Part shown: in pieces, positions 27,498 to 35,604 of the stretch
Numbering within the stretch: the stretch's first letter is position 1
Layout of the letters: each line of letters begins with the position of its first letter
Origin: Nocardia tengchongensis
GTDB taxonomy: Bacteria; Actinomycetota; Actinomycetes; Mycobacteriales; Mycobacteriaceae
Direction: 5' to 3'
Assembly: GCF_018362975.1 (NCBI RefSeq)
Contig: NZ_CP074371.1
Location: forward strand, 1,984,001 to 2,048,000
Length of the DNA: 64,000 bases
The notes under the pieces: generated by a model
What the model saw: the letters and a program-made list of their open reading frames with translations, nothing else
What the model was told of the DNA's origin: nothing
Databases searched by the model: none
Made by a program: the position numbers and the translations under genes

Positions 27498-27878
27498 TCA
27501 GTCGGACGTCGGTGTCGCCAGCGGCCATCCACCGGCTGCGAGCCTGGATGCCACTCGAGCGATATCGTCCTCGCCGGGCTGCTCCTTGGCAACTCGGGCG
27601 ATGGCCGCCTCGATGTCGGCGCGTTCGATGTCGGCCCGCTCGATATCGGTGCCGGCCACCCGGTCCCGGACCAGCCGCTCCACCACGAGCTGCACCTCGT
27701 AGTCGGTGAGCCGCCGGTGCAGGACGGCGAGCAGCGCCACGTAGTCGGACTGCGGAATGCCCTGCGGGTATCCCGCTTTGAGCCAGTCCAGCACCTTCTG
27801 CAGCACGTTCTGCCGCGGCGGCGCGGCGACGAGGGCCGGGTCGGCGACAGGCTGGGCGGGTGTTTCCGGGGTACTCAC
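27498..27878 (-). CDS. DUF3349 protein
   Basis: A 126-residue soluble protein. The core (LQKVLDWLKAGYPQGIPQSD, YVALLAVLHRRLTDYEVQLV, VERLVRDRV) is the actinobacterial DUF3349 fold, known as a small helical domain of unknown role (Rv0543c in M. tuberculosis, also next to menE). Unusually, the middle contains a short in-register repeat, IERADIERADIEAAI, from a 15-base duplication. The N-terminal ~20 residues are Pro/Ala-rich. Confidence 0.88.
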   Translation of the reverse strand: MSTPETPAQPVADPALVAAPPRQNVLQKVLDWLKAGYPQGIPQSDYVALLAVLHRRLTDYEVQLVVERLVRDRVAGTDIERADIERADIEAAIARVAKEQPGEDDIARVASRLAAGGWPLATPTSD

Positions 27879-27903
27879 GAGCGTGCCTTTCGATCAGGCG
27901 GCG

Positions 27904-28173
27904 TCACGCGCCGAGCAGGTGAATTCCGAGTCGGGTGGCGAGGAAGCCCTTTGCGATGAAGAGCACACCGACCACCACCGCGATCATGACCACCGCGAAG
28001 CAGAGTGTCGAGGCGACCAGCGCGGCGGTGCGGGTGACGCCGGTCGCACCGTCGTCCACCCGGGCGCGGCAGCGGATGCCGACGGCGAAGACGGTGGGCA
28101 GCCCGGCGCCGAAGAGCATGGCCGCCAGCATGACTCGCCACAGGTCGGAGAGGTTGTGCAGCAGGGTGTGCAT
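27904..28173 (-). CDS. Small two-helix membrane protein beside pitA
   Basis: The 89-residue product has two membrane helices (VMLAAMLFGAGLPTVFAVGI and LVASTLCFAVVMIAVVVGVL). It starts at an ATG 11 bases after the pitA stop, so it is probably cotranscribed with the phosphate transporter. The same small gene sits beside pitA in M. tuberculosis (Rv0544c). Its function is unknown; a role as partner of PitA is only suggested by position. Confidence 0.82.
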   Translation of the reverse strand: MHTLLHNLSDLWRVMLAAMLFGAGLPTVFAVGIRCRARVDDGATGVTRTAALVASTLCFAVVMIAVVVGVLFIAKGFLATRLGIHLLGA

Positions 28174-28184
28174 CGCGGTCTCTC

Positions 28185-29396
28185 CTACCCGATGCCGACG
28201 GTGTCGTCGTTGCGGTGGTTCGGGGCGGGTGTCGCGGCCGGGGCGGCGGGGGCCTCGGCGCCTTCCCATTCGGCGGTGACGTTGTGCGAGTTGACCACCG
28301 CGCGCTTGGACCGGAACCAGATCAGCGCGGCCATCGCGATCAGCAGCGCGAACACCACGAGCACGCCGACGGTGCCGCCGATGCCGTGCAGGATGGCCCA
28401 GCAGATCGCGCCGACCACGCCGGCCAGCGGCAGCGTCAGCACCCAGGCCACCACCATGCGGCCGAGCACGTTCCAGCGCACTTCCGCGCCGGGGCGGCCG
28501 ATGCCGGAGCCGAGGATGGATCCGGTGACCACCTGCGTGGTGGACAGCGGCAGGCCGAAGTGGGCCGAGGTGAGAATGATCGCCGCGCTGGTGGATTCGG
28601 CGGCGAAGCCCTGCGGCGGCGCAATGTCGACCAGGCCCTTGCCCAGGGTGCGGATGATGCGCCAGCCGCCGAGGCAGGTGCCGGCGGCCATGGCGACGGC
28701 GCAGGACACGATCACCCACAGCGGCAGCGGGTCGCTGGCTTTGGCCGAACCGTGCGCGATGAGCGCCAGGAAGATGATGCCCATGGTCTTCTGCGCGTCG
28801 TTGGTGCCGTGCGCGAGCGAGACCAGGGAGGAGGTGCCGATCTGTCCCCAGCGGAAGCCGCGGGACACGGTCTTCTCGTTGCTGCCGCGGGTGATCCGGT
28901 ACACCAGCCAGGAGGCGGCGGACGCGACCAGCGCGGCCACGATGGGGGAGAGCACGGCCGGGATGATGATCTTGGCGATGACACCCTTGCTGCCCGCGGT
29001 CCAGATCACCCCGTGCAGGCCGAGCGCCGCCAGTGTCGAGCCGATGATGCCGCCGAACAAGGCGTGCGAGGAACTCGACGGCAAACCCAACAGCCAGGTG
29101 AACAGATTCCACAGGATGCCGCCGACGAGACCGGCGAAGACGATGTCGAGCAGGGCCCGTCCGCTCACCTCCGAGAGGTCGACGATGCCCGAGGCCACCG
29201 TCGCCGCGACGGCCACACTGAGGAAAGCACCGATGAGATTCAACGCCCCGGACAGGAGTACGGCGGTACGCGGCCGCAACGCCCCGGTGGCGATGGAGGT
29301 AGCCATCGCGTTCGCGGTGTCATGGAATCCGTTGGTGAAGTCGAACGCCAAGGCTGTGCAAACAACGATCAGCAGAACGAGCAGTTCGGCAGACAC
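28185..29396 (-). CDS. pitA: Low-affinity inorganic phosphate transporter
   Basis: The 403-residue membrane protein belongs to the PiT family, which takes up metal-phosphate complexes with protons. Seen: the N-terminal signature FDFTNGFHDTANAMATSIAT, the matching C-terminal half signature VSLAHGTNDAQKTMGIIFLA, and about ten helices. The glycine-rich region LPSSSSHALFGGIIGSTLAA is typical. No PHO-box-like sequence was identified in the short upstream region. Confidence 0.95.
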   Translation of the reverse strand: MSAELLVLLIVVCTALAFDFTNGFHDTANAMATSIATGALRPRTAVLLSGALNLIGAFLSVAVAATVASGIVDLSEVSGRALLDIVFAGLVGGILWNLFTWLLGLPSSSSHALFGGIIGSTLAALGLHGVIWTAGSKGVIAKIIIPAVLSPIVAALVASAASWLVYRITRGSNEKTVSRGFRWGQIGTSSLVSLAHGTNDAQKTMGIIFLALIAHGSAKASDPLPLWVIVSCAVAMAAGTCLGGWRIIRTLGKGLVDIAPPQGFAAESTSAAIILTSAHFGLPLSTTQVVTGSILGSGIGRPGAEVRWNVLGRMVVAWVLTLPLAGVVGAICWAILHGIGGTVGVLVVFALLIAMAALIWFRSKRAVVNSHNVTAEWEGAEAPAAPAATPAPNHRNDDTVGIG

Positions 29397-29489
29397 ACCG
29401 ATCAGTTTGCGTCATACCCTTTACGCTCTGTTAACCGGTGCCCCCGGACGTATTTCACAGTTACCTTCGTGCTAAGGACCGCGGCGACC

Positions 29490-29882
29490 TCAGTCGTCGC
29501 CCCGGATGTCCCGGCGGATCGGGTGATTCGCCGGGATTTCCACCAGGACCAGCGGCACCTCGTCGGGGTCGTGGATCCACATCTCGATGAGCCCCCACGG
29601 TTCGCGCACGGGTGCGCGATCGATGGCGATCCCGCGCAGCGCGAGTTCCGCGGCGGCGTCGGAGCAGTCGCGCACCTGCAGCCAGATCGCCCCCGCGAAT
29701 CCGCTCGGGGCGTCGTCCGCGCGTCCGTGCCCGGCCACCTCGAGCAGCGCTTGCCCCGCGAAAAAGACCGTCCCGCCCGGATACTCGCGGGCGATGGCCA
29801 GACCCAGCGCGTCGCGATAGAACGCGAGCGTCTTCTCGTAGTCGCGGGGCCGCAGGATTACCCGACTGCTCAGTATCTCCAT
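29490..29882 (-). CDS. VOC (glyoxalase-like) family protein
   Basis: A 130-residue protein with two beta-alpha-beta-beta-beta modules: SRVILRPRDYEKTLAFYRDA (first) and AIWLQVRDCSDAAAELALRG (second), ending in the metal-site-like PWGLIEMWIHDPDEVPLVLV. The ATG at 29882 is chosen over upstream open frame because the family begins with this strand. The M. tuberculosis gene in this place (Rv0546c) is of the same family. The substrate is unknown. Confidence 0.88.
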   Translation of the reverse strand: MEILSSRVILRPRDYEKTLAFYRDALGLAIAREYPGGTVFFAGQALLEVAGHGRADDAPSGFAGAIWLQVRDCSDAAAELALRGIAIDRAPVREPWGLIEMWIHDPDEVPLVLVEIPANHPIRRDIRGDD

Positions 29883-29956
29883 GAGTGCAGCATGACAGCT
29901 TGCCGTTTGCTGCACCTGCGGGTTCGGCGGCGCGGCCCCCGGCGGATTTCGGAAGG

Positions 29957-30850
29957 TCAGAAGTAGTACGGGTACGGCTTCCAGTCCGGGTCGCGCTTCT
30001 CGAGGAACGCGTCACGTCCTTCGACGGCCTCATCGGTCATGTATGCCAGCCGGGTCGCCTCGCCGGCGAAGAGCTGCTGACCGACCAATCCGTCGTCCTG
30101 AAGGTTGAAGGCGTACTTCAGCATCCGGATGGCCTGCGGCGACTTGCCCAGAATGTCGGCGGTCCACTCCAGCGCGACGTCCTCGAGCTGCTCGTGATCC
30201 ACGACCACATTGACCGCGCCCATGGCGTGCATCTCCTCGGCGGTGTAGGGCCGCCCCAGGAAGAAGATCTCGCGGGCGAACTTCTGCCCCACCATCTTCG
30301 CCAGGTAGGCGCTGCCGTAGCCGCCGTCGAAGCTGCCCACGTCGGCGTCGGTCTGCTTGAACCGCGCGTGCTCGCGCGAGGCGAGGGTGAGGTCGCAGAC
30401 CACGTGCAGGGAGTGCCCGCCGCCCGCCGCCCAGCCGTTGACCAGGGCGATGACCACCTTGGGCATGAAGCGGATGAGCCGCTGCACCTCGAGGATGTGC
30501 AGCCGCCCGGCACGGGCCGCGTCCACGGTGTCGGCGGTCTCACCGGAGGCGTACTGGTAGCCGCTGCGGCCGCGGATGCGCTGGTCGCCGCCGGAGCAGA
30601 AGGCCCAGCCGCCGTCCTTGGGGCTGGGTCCGTTGCCGGTGATCAGGACGGCGCCGACATCGGAGGTCATGCGGGCGTGGTCGAGGGCGCGGTAGAGCTC
30701 GTCGACGGTGTGCGGCCGGAACGCGTTGCGGACTTCGGGGCGATCGAAGGCGATCCGTACCGTGCCCTGCTCGATGTGCCGGTGGTACGTGATGTCGGTG
30801 AGGTTCTCGAAGCCCGGAACGGGTCGCCACAGCGTCGCATTGAAGGTCAC
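29957..30850 (-). CDS. menB: 1,4-dihydroxy-2-naphthoyl-CoA synthase
   Basis: MenB closes the second aromatic ring of menaquinone from o-succinylbenzoyl-CoA. The 297-residue crotonase-fold protein shows ITYHRHIEQGTVRIAFDRPE, the oxyanion segment WAFCSGGDQRIRGRSGYQYA, VIALVNGWAAGGGHSLHVVC, and catalytic-region KQTDADVGSFDGGYGSAYLA (Asp/Ser). The C-terminal PDWKPYPYYF is the usual MenB ending. It would follow MenE in the pathway. Confidence 0.96.
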   Translation of the reverse strand: MTFNATLWRPVPGFENLTDITYHRHIEQGTVRIAFDRPEVRNAFRPHTVDELYRALDHARMTSDVGAVLITGNGPSPKDGGWAFCSGGDQRIRGRSGYQYASGETADTVDAARAGRLHILEVQRLIRFMPKVVIALVNGWAAGGGHSLHVVCDLTLASREHARFKQTDADVGSFDGGYGSAYLAKMVGQKFAREIFFLGRPYTAEEMHAMGAVNVVVDHEQLEDVALEWTADILGKSPQAIRMLKYAFNLQDDGLVGQQLFAGEATRLAYMTDEAVEGRDAFLEKRDPDWKPYPYYF

Positions 30851-31202
30851 GGGAGTTGAACATACTGTTCCGGCTCTTCGCGCGGTGAAGACCCACCGCA
30901 GTTCGGCGCGGTGTTTCGCACGTCACCCCGGAATGGCGGCGGCGGAATTCGGCCATCCGACAAGCGTGCTGATCGTTAGCCGGAAGGCTGCCCGAAGTGT
31001 TAACCGGTCGCTTGTTACTCGCGAGAAATGAACGAGCGGCGAACTGTCGTCGAAAGTGAAACGCTGCCAATCGATTGCGGAGGGCTTACAGTGCTGTTGC
31101 TGCTGTGGCAGTAGCGGCGCATTGGCATCGTGTGTGTGGGGGCACCGGTGCGTATAGTTGCGTGCGCTCGTTCATCGAAAAACTATCCGGAGGAACCTGA
31201 AA
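30851..31202. other. Non-coding interval between menB and the DUF6918-like gene
   Basis: This 352-base divergent interval holds no convincing gene on either strand. It must carry the menB promoter (left) and the promoter of the gene at 31203 (right). A ribosome site (GGAGGA) lies about ten bases before the GTG at 31203. I see no clear operator palindrome. Confidence 0.6.
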
Positions 31203-31649
31203 GTGGTTGCAGCACTGTCTGAATCCCTGCTCGACGACGCCAAGCGTCCCGCCTTCATCGCGGATGCGGAGAAGGTTCTGGACGAGGAGGTGTCGGACAA
31301 GGGCGGCGCGTCGGGCCTCGTCGTCAAGGGCGGCTACGCCGCGATCAAGAAGGTCAGCCCTTCGATCGTGGGTGACGCGCTGGAGTCCTTCGTGCCCAAG
31401 TTCGTCGAGCAGCTCGAGCCGTTCTGGGTCGAGTACAAGAACGGCGGCACGGGTTCGTTCGCCGAACTGCTGGTCGCCAAGCAGGACCAGGTCGCCGACG
31501 CTCTGCTGTCGGTCACCGACGCGCGGGCCGAGGCGTCGTCGCGTCCGGCGCTGACCAAGGTCTACAACTCCATGCGCTCGTCGGCGAAGAAGCATGTCGC
31601 CGAGGCTCTTCCGCGCCTGGGTGAGCTGGTCCAGCGTCACGCTGGTTAA
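31203..31649 (+). CDS. Conserved mycolata protein (DUF6918-like)
   Basis: The 148-residue protein is mostly helical and soluble: LSESLLDDAKRPAFIADAEK, KGGASGLVVKGGYAAIKKVS, FVEQLEPFWVEYKNGG, SSAKKHVAEALPRLGELVQR. I recall proteins of this pattern as DUF6918, common in Mycobacterium and Nocardia, function unknown. The GTG at 31203 follows an AGGA ribosome site. A terminator hairpin follows the stop, so it is a single-gene unit. The strong upstream spacing suggests its own promoter. Confidence 0.78.
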   Translation: MVAALSESLLDDAKRPAFIADAEKVLDEEVSDKGGASGLVVKGGYAAIKKVSPSIVGDALESFVPKFVEQLEPFWVEYKNGGTGSFAELLVAKQDQVADALLSVTDARAEASSRPALTKVYNSMRSSAKKHVAEALPRLGELVQRHAG

Positions 31650-31660
31650 TCAACCGACCG

Positions 31661-31688
31661 GTTCGCGGCCCGGCGAGGGGCCGCGAAC
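31661..31688 (+). terminator. Hairpin after the DUF6918-like gene
   Basis: An 11-bp perfect stem (GTTCGCGGCCC at 31661-31671, complement at 31678-31688) around GGCGAG. The same stem sequence forms the outer arms of the 120-bp repeats at 43109 and 49575, so this may be a relative of that element. Confidence 0.7.
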
Positions 31689-31698
31689 AGGTCAGTGT

Positions 31699-32526
31699 TC
31701 ATCCCTGGGACTTGCCGACCCGCCAGTAGCCGGTGAAAGTGATGTCCGCCTTGGGGATTTCGCGCTCCTGCGCGAGGTGCCGCCGCACGCCGGCGGCCAA
31801 CTTCTGCTCGCCCGCCACGAAGGCGTAGACGCCCGTCGCGGGCAGATCCGCCGCCCGCACGGCCTCGGCCGCCAGCACGCCCACCTCGCCGTGCGTCTCG
31901 GTGCGGACCAGCCAGTTCACCTGCACGCCTGCGGGTTCGCCCAGTTCCTGTGCGTCCTCGGCGGCCGGAATCTCGATATAGGCCGCGCCCTTCGCGTCGC
32001 GCGGCAGCGACCGCAGCACGCCCGCGATGCCGGGCAGCGCGCTCTCGTCGCCGACCAGCAGGGTCCAATCACTGTGGTCGGGCGCCTGATACGTGATGCC
32101 CTCGTCCAGCAGTCCGGCCTTGCAGCCCGGGGTGACGGTGTTCGCCCAGGCGGCGGCGGGGGTGTCGTCGCCGTGGATGGCGAAGTCGATGTCGATCTCG
32201 GCGGTGGAGCCGTACTCGCCGAAGCCGGCGGCCCGGTAGTCGCGGACGGTGTAGTTGCGGGCCAGCGGCCGGTGTTCCTTGCCCATCATCAGGTACTGCG
32301 CGTACCAGCCGAGATTGGTGGCCGAGGTGGGCAGGCGCAGTTCGCCGTCGCGGCCGGGCATGAACAGCCGGAACCACTGGTCGAAGCCCATGGCGGTGAA
32401 GCCCGCCAGGCCGGGTCCGCCCAGGGTGACGCGCACGAAGTGCGGGCTGATCCGTTTGCTGGCCAGTACTTCGGCGGTGAGGATTTCCCGGTGCTCGGGC
32501 TTGACATGCTTAGTGCGCTTCGCCAT
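31699..32526 (-). CDS. Siderophore-interacting protein (ferric-siderophore reductase, ViuB-type)
   Basis: A 275-residue flavoprotein that reduces iron in imported siderophores. Seen: a FAD-binding barrel (FVRVTLGGPGLAGFTAMGFD, then HRPLARNYTVRDYRAAGF with the RxYTxR flavin motif), the middle segment GDDTPAAAWANTVTPGCKAG and a NAD(P)H-type domain (WTLLVGDESALPGIAGVLRS, GVYAFVAGEQKLAAGVRRHL). An IdeR-like box ends five bases upstream of the ATG, so iron should repress it. It is divergent from menD. Confidence 0.93.
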   Translation of the reverse strand: MAKRTKHVKPEHREILTAEVLASKRISPHFVRVTLGGPGLAGFTAMGFDQWFRLFMPGRDGELRLPTSATNLGWYAQYLMMGKEHRPLARNYTVRDYRAAGFGEYGSTAEIDIDFAIHGDDTPAAAWANTVTPGCKAGLLDEGITYQAPDHSDWTLLVGDESALPGIAGVLRSLPRDAKGAAYIEIPAAEDAQELGEPAGVQVNWLVRTETHGEVGVLAAEAVRAADLPATGVYAFVAGEQKLAAGVRRHLAQEREIPKADITFTGYWRVGKSQG

Positions 32527-32530
32527 TCGC

Positions 32531-32549
32531 TTAGGTTAGCAAACCCTAA
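32531..32549 (-). promoter_or_regulatory. IdeR/DtxR-like iron box
   Basis: TTAGGTTAGCAAACCCTAA matches 16 of 19 positions of the IdeR consensus TTAGGTTAGGCTAACCTAA. It sits five bases before the start of the siderophore-interacting protein gene and 65 bases before the divergent menD start. Iron-loaded IdeR bound here would block the former. Confidence 0.78.
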
Positions 32550-32614
32550 CTTTCCAGTATAGGTGTGATCGGGCCGACGCAGCGCCCGCCCCGGCTGTCT
32601 GAGAGGCTGGAGGC

Positions 32615-34249
32615 GTGAATCCATCGACAGCACAGGCGCACGTCGTCGTCGACGAGCTCGCGCGCGGCGGAGTGCGAGACGTGGTCCTGTGCCCGGGATC
32701 GCGAAACGCGCCGCTGGCCTTCGCCTTACAGGCCGCCGACCAGGCCGGCCGGATTCGGCTGCACATGCGCATCGACGAACGCAGCGCCGGATTCCTCGCA
32801 GTCGGGCTGGCCCTCGCCAGTGGCCGCCCGGTGCCCGTCGTCATGACCTCCGGCACCGCCGTGGCCAATCTCGGCCCCGCCGTGCTCGAAGCCAACTACG
32901 CCCGCGTCCCGCTGATCGTGCTCAGCGCCAACCGGCCCTACGAGATGCTCGGCACCGGCGCGAACCAGACGGTCGAGCAGTTCGGGCTCTTCGGTAGCCA
33001 GGTGCGCGCGAACATCAGCCTCGGCCTGGCCGAGAGCGAACCGGGCGCCGAGCTCTACCCGGCCCAGAACAGCGTATGGCGCTCGGCGGTGTGCCGGGTG
33101 CTGGCCGCCGCCCGCGGCACCCGCTCCGGCAATGCCGGTCCCGTGCACTTCGACATCCCGCTGCGCGAACCGCTGGTCCCCGACCTGGTCGCCGGCGACC
33201 CGCTGCCCCTCGGCCGGGACGGCGAACTGCCCTGGACCGCAACCCAATACGCCACCCTGGACGTGCCGCTCGATATCGACCTGACCCCGGACACCGTGGT
33301 CATCTCCGGGCACGGCGCGGGCCATCGCCCCGAACTGGCGGCCCTGCCGACCGTGGCCGAGCCGACCGCACCCATGCACGGCCCGGCGCTGCATCCGCTG
33401 GCGCTGCCGTTGCTGCGGCCCAAGCAGGCCATCATCACCGGGCGGCCGACGCTGCACCGGCAGGTGTCGAAGGTGCTGGCGGACCCCGAGGTCACGGTGT
33501 TCGCGCTGACCACCGGCCCGCGCTGGCCCGATGTGTCGGGCAATGTGGTCGGCACCGGCACCCGGGCGGTGACGCACGGCGCGCCGCGGCCGGAGTGGCT
33601 GGAGCTGTGCCGGGATCTGAACGAGAAGGCGGTCGGGGTGGTGCGGGCCGAGCTGGCCGGCCACCCGAAGCCGACCGGTCTGCATGTCGCGGCGGTGGTG
33701 CTGGACGCCCTGCGCGACGGCGATCAACTGCTGCTCGGCGCCTCGAACCCGGTCCGCGACGCCGCGCTGGTCGCGCAGCCGCGCCCCGGCATCCGGGTGC
33801 TGTCCAACCGCGGCGTGGCCGGTATCGACGGCACCGTCTCGGCCGCGGTCGGCGCGGCCCTCACCCACCCGGGCCGCACGGTCGCGCTGATGGGCGACCT
33901 GACCTTCCTGCACGACGCCTCCGGCCTGCTCATCGGCCCGGGCGAACCGCGGCCGGAGGACCTCACCATCGTGGTCGCCAACGACGACGGCGGCGGCATC
34001 TTCGAACTGCTCGAACAGGGCGACCCGCAGTACGCGGGCGTGTTCGAGCGGGTCTTCGGCACCCCGCACGGCATGGATCTGGCCGCGCTGTGCGCCGCCT
34101 ACCGGGTCCCGCACCTCCAGGTCGACCCGTCCCAGCTGGCCGACGCGCTGACCGGCAACGCGCACGGCATCCGCGTGCTCGAGGTCGCGACCGAACGCTC
34201 GAGCCTGCGCGAACTGCACGCCACCGTGCGTGCGGGGGTGTCGAACTAA
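32615..34249 (+). CDS. menD: SEPHCHC synthase (2-succinyl-5-enolpyruvyl-6-hydroxy-3-cyclohexene-1-carboxylate synthase)
   Basis: MenD is the thiamine-diphosphate enzyme that joins isochorismate and 2-oxoglutarate. The 544-residue protein shows the N-terminal pattern [20 protein letters not shown], the activating-Glu region [40 protein letters not shown], and the C-terminal ThDP motif [17 protein letters not shown] with [18 protein letters not shown]. Four bases overlap the convergent small gene at its 3' end. The iron box upstream lies on the other side of its promoter region. Confidence 0.96.
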   Translation: MNPSTAQAHVVVDELARGGVRDVVLCPGSRNAPLAFALQAADQAGRIRLHMRIDERSAGFLAVGLALASGRPVPVVMTSGTAVANLGPAVLEANYARVPLIVLSANRPYEMLGTGANQTVEQFGLFGSQVRANISLGLAESEPGAELYPAQNSVWRSAVCRVLAAARGTRSGNAGPVHFDIPLREPLVPDLVAGDPLPLGRDGELPWTATQYATLDVPLDIDLTPDTVVISGHGAGHRPELAALPTVAEPTAPMHGPALHPLALPLLRPKQAIITGRPTLHRQVSKVLADPEVTVFALTTGPRWPDVSGNVVGTGTRAVTHGAPRPEWLELCRDLNEKAVGVVRAELAGHPKPTGLHVAAVVLDALRDGDQLLLGASNPVRDAALVAQPRPGIRVLSNRGVAGIDGTVSAAVGAALTHPGRTVALMGDLTFLHDASGLLIGPGEPRPEDLTIVVANDDGGGIFELLEQGDPQYAGVFERVFGTPHGMDLAALCAAYRVPHLQVDPSQLADALTGNAHGIRVLEVATERSSLRELHATVRAGVSN

Positions 34250-34497
34250 CTCGGCGACGATTCCCAGTCGTCACCCATCGGGACGGGAATCGCCTGCTCC
34301 ACGAGGTCGCCCTCGGAAGCCGACCAGCCGTTGTCGTCGGCCGGTAGCGGCGTGATCTCGGAATCGGATTCGAGGACGCGGTCCGTGAGTACGTCGTCCT
34401 CCGGATAGATCTCGGGGTAGGGCTGGTCCGCCGGGTAGGCGGGGATGTGCTGTTCGACGTAATCGGCCTCGGGCACCGCGTCGATACGATCGATCAT
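34246..34497 (-). CDS. Small acidic protein of unknown function
   Basis: An 83-residue, strongly acidic protein ([60 protein letters not shown]). The phrase D/YVEQxIP occurs twice, near both ends, hinting at an internal duplication. The ATG at 34497 has an AAAGGAG ribosome site. Its stop overlaps the convergent menD stop by four bases. No family recognised; probably cytoplasmic. Confidence 0.65.
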   Translation of the reverse strand: MIDRIDAVPEADYVEQHIPAYPADQPYPEIYPEDDVLTDRVLESDSEITPLPADDNGWSASEGDLVEQAIPVPMGDDWESSPS

Positions 34498-34579
34498 CGG
34501 GGGCTCCTTTCTGCCGGGTGTAGCCGTCCAGTCGGGCACCTTCGAGGATGCTCCGGTTCCACCCCGTCGGCAACCGGCG

Positions 34580-34813
34580 TCACTCGCCGGGGAGCGCCGG
34601 GTCCTCGGCCGGGTATTCGACGAGGGCCAGCACCCGTCCGGCCATGAACCGTGCGGTGCGAACCTGCCCTCCGGTTCTTGTCACTTCGCTGACTTCCACG
34701 ATGCCGCGCGCGATGCGCGTCTCGATCCTGCGGCCGGCTCTGGTCGCGACGATTTCGTAGTTCCGAGACCCGTCGCCGGTATCGACGACGATCTCCACTC
34801 GATCACCCTTCAT
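34580..34813 (-). CDS. Small hypothetical protein, beta-rich
   Basis: A 77-residue protein (MKGDRVEIVVDTGDGSRNYE, RRIETRIARGIVEVSEVTRT, MAGRVLALVEYPAED) with alternating hydrophobic residues, as in a small beta-barrel. The ATG at 34813 is preceded by GGAGGAG nine bases upstream, a strong ribosome site. It lies between the small acidic gene and the TetR regulator, all on the minus strand. No family recognised. Confidence 0.62.
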   Translation of the reverse strand: MKGDRVEIVVDTGDGSRNYEIVATRAGRRIETRIARGIVEVSEVTRTGGQVRTARFMAGRVLALVEYPAEDPALPGE

Positions 34814-34888
34814 CTATCAATTCTCCTCCCTACCAGCGCTTTTCGCCGCAGATCCGGCCTAACGAACCGGTTGCGACCGGGCGCGGGA

Positions 34889-35518
34889 TCAGGCGGACGG
34901 TGTTGCGCCGGAGACGAATACGCCCTGCTCGGCGGCGATCGCGGCCGCCCTCGCCGCTGCGGCGATCGCGGCCTCGTCGACCGGGTCGCCGCTGACCAGC
35001 AGGCGGTAGTAGAGCGGAGCCGAGACGGCGGAGAGTACCGCGCGCGGGTCGGTTCCAGCCGGGACCTCGCCGCGGGCGACGGCCGCTTCGACGCACGGCG
35101 ACCATTCGGCGAGCCGGGTGTCGTAGAAGCCGCGCAGGGCCGCGGCGGCAGTGTCGTCGCTGGTGGCGGCGGCGATGACGGCCCGGAACAGGCGGCCTTG
35201 ACGGGTGTCGGTGAGGGTCTTGCCGACCAGCCGCGCATTGTCGAGCAGGTCGCCGCGCAGGCTGCCGGTATCGCTGTGGGGGAGTGAGGTTTCGGCCATC
35301 TCGGCGAGTAGGTCGGCGACCAGGCCGGCGGGGGTGCGCCAGCGGCGGTAGACGGTGGTCTTGCCGACTTCGGCGCGGGCGGCGACCTCGGCCAGGTCGA
35401 GGGTGGCGAAGCCGCGTTCGGCGAGCAGGTCGCCGGCGGCCCGCAGTACGGAGTCGCGGACGCGGGCTGTGCGTCCGCCGGGGCGGACCGAGCCGGGGGT
35501 CGCTGTGTCCTGATTCAT
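34889..35518 (-). CDS. TetR-family repressor
   Basis: The 209-residue protein has an N-terminal TetR helix-turn-helix (RDSVLRAAGDLLAERGFATL, DLAEVAARAEVGKTTVYRRW) and a helical ligand-binding half ending with a TetR_C-type segment (TDPRAVLSAVSAPLYYRLLV). It is divergent from the aldo/keto reductase gene with 86 bases between, so it probably controls that gene and itself. Direct repeats in the gap are candidate binding sites. The ligand is unknown. Confidence 0.92.
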   Translation of the reverse strand: MNQDTATPGSVRPGGRTARVRDSVLRAAGDLLAERGFATLDLAEVAARAEVGKTTVYRRWRTPAGLVADLLAEMAETSLPHSDTGSLRGDLLDNARLVGKTLTDTRQGRLFRAVIAAATSDDTAAAALRGFYDTRLAEWSPCVEAAVARGEVPAGTDPRAVLSAVSAPLYYRLLVSGDPVDEAAIAAAARAAAIAAEQGVFVSGATPSA

Positions 35519-35528
35519 AACGGGTCTC

Positions 35529-35591
35529 CAGTTCCGTTTGTGGCGAGACGAGTGTAGCGTCGGCGATGTTAATGAAACTTGCAGTTCCGTT
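35529..35591. promoter_or_regulatory. Direct repeats CAGTTCCGTT in the TetR/reductase gap
   Basis: CAGTTCCGTT occurs at 35529-35538 and again at 35582-35591, 53 bp start to start, in the gap between the divergent genes. The second copy is part of an imperfect palindrome (GAAACT-TGC-AGTTCC). These are the best candidates for TetR binding sites. Confidence 0.45.
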
Positions 35592-35604
35592 AGGAGCGAT
35601 GGTC

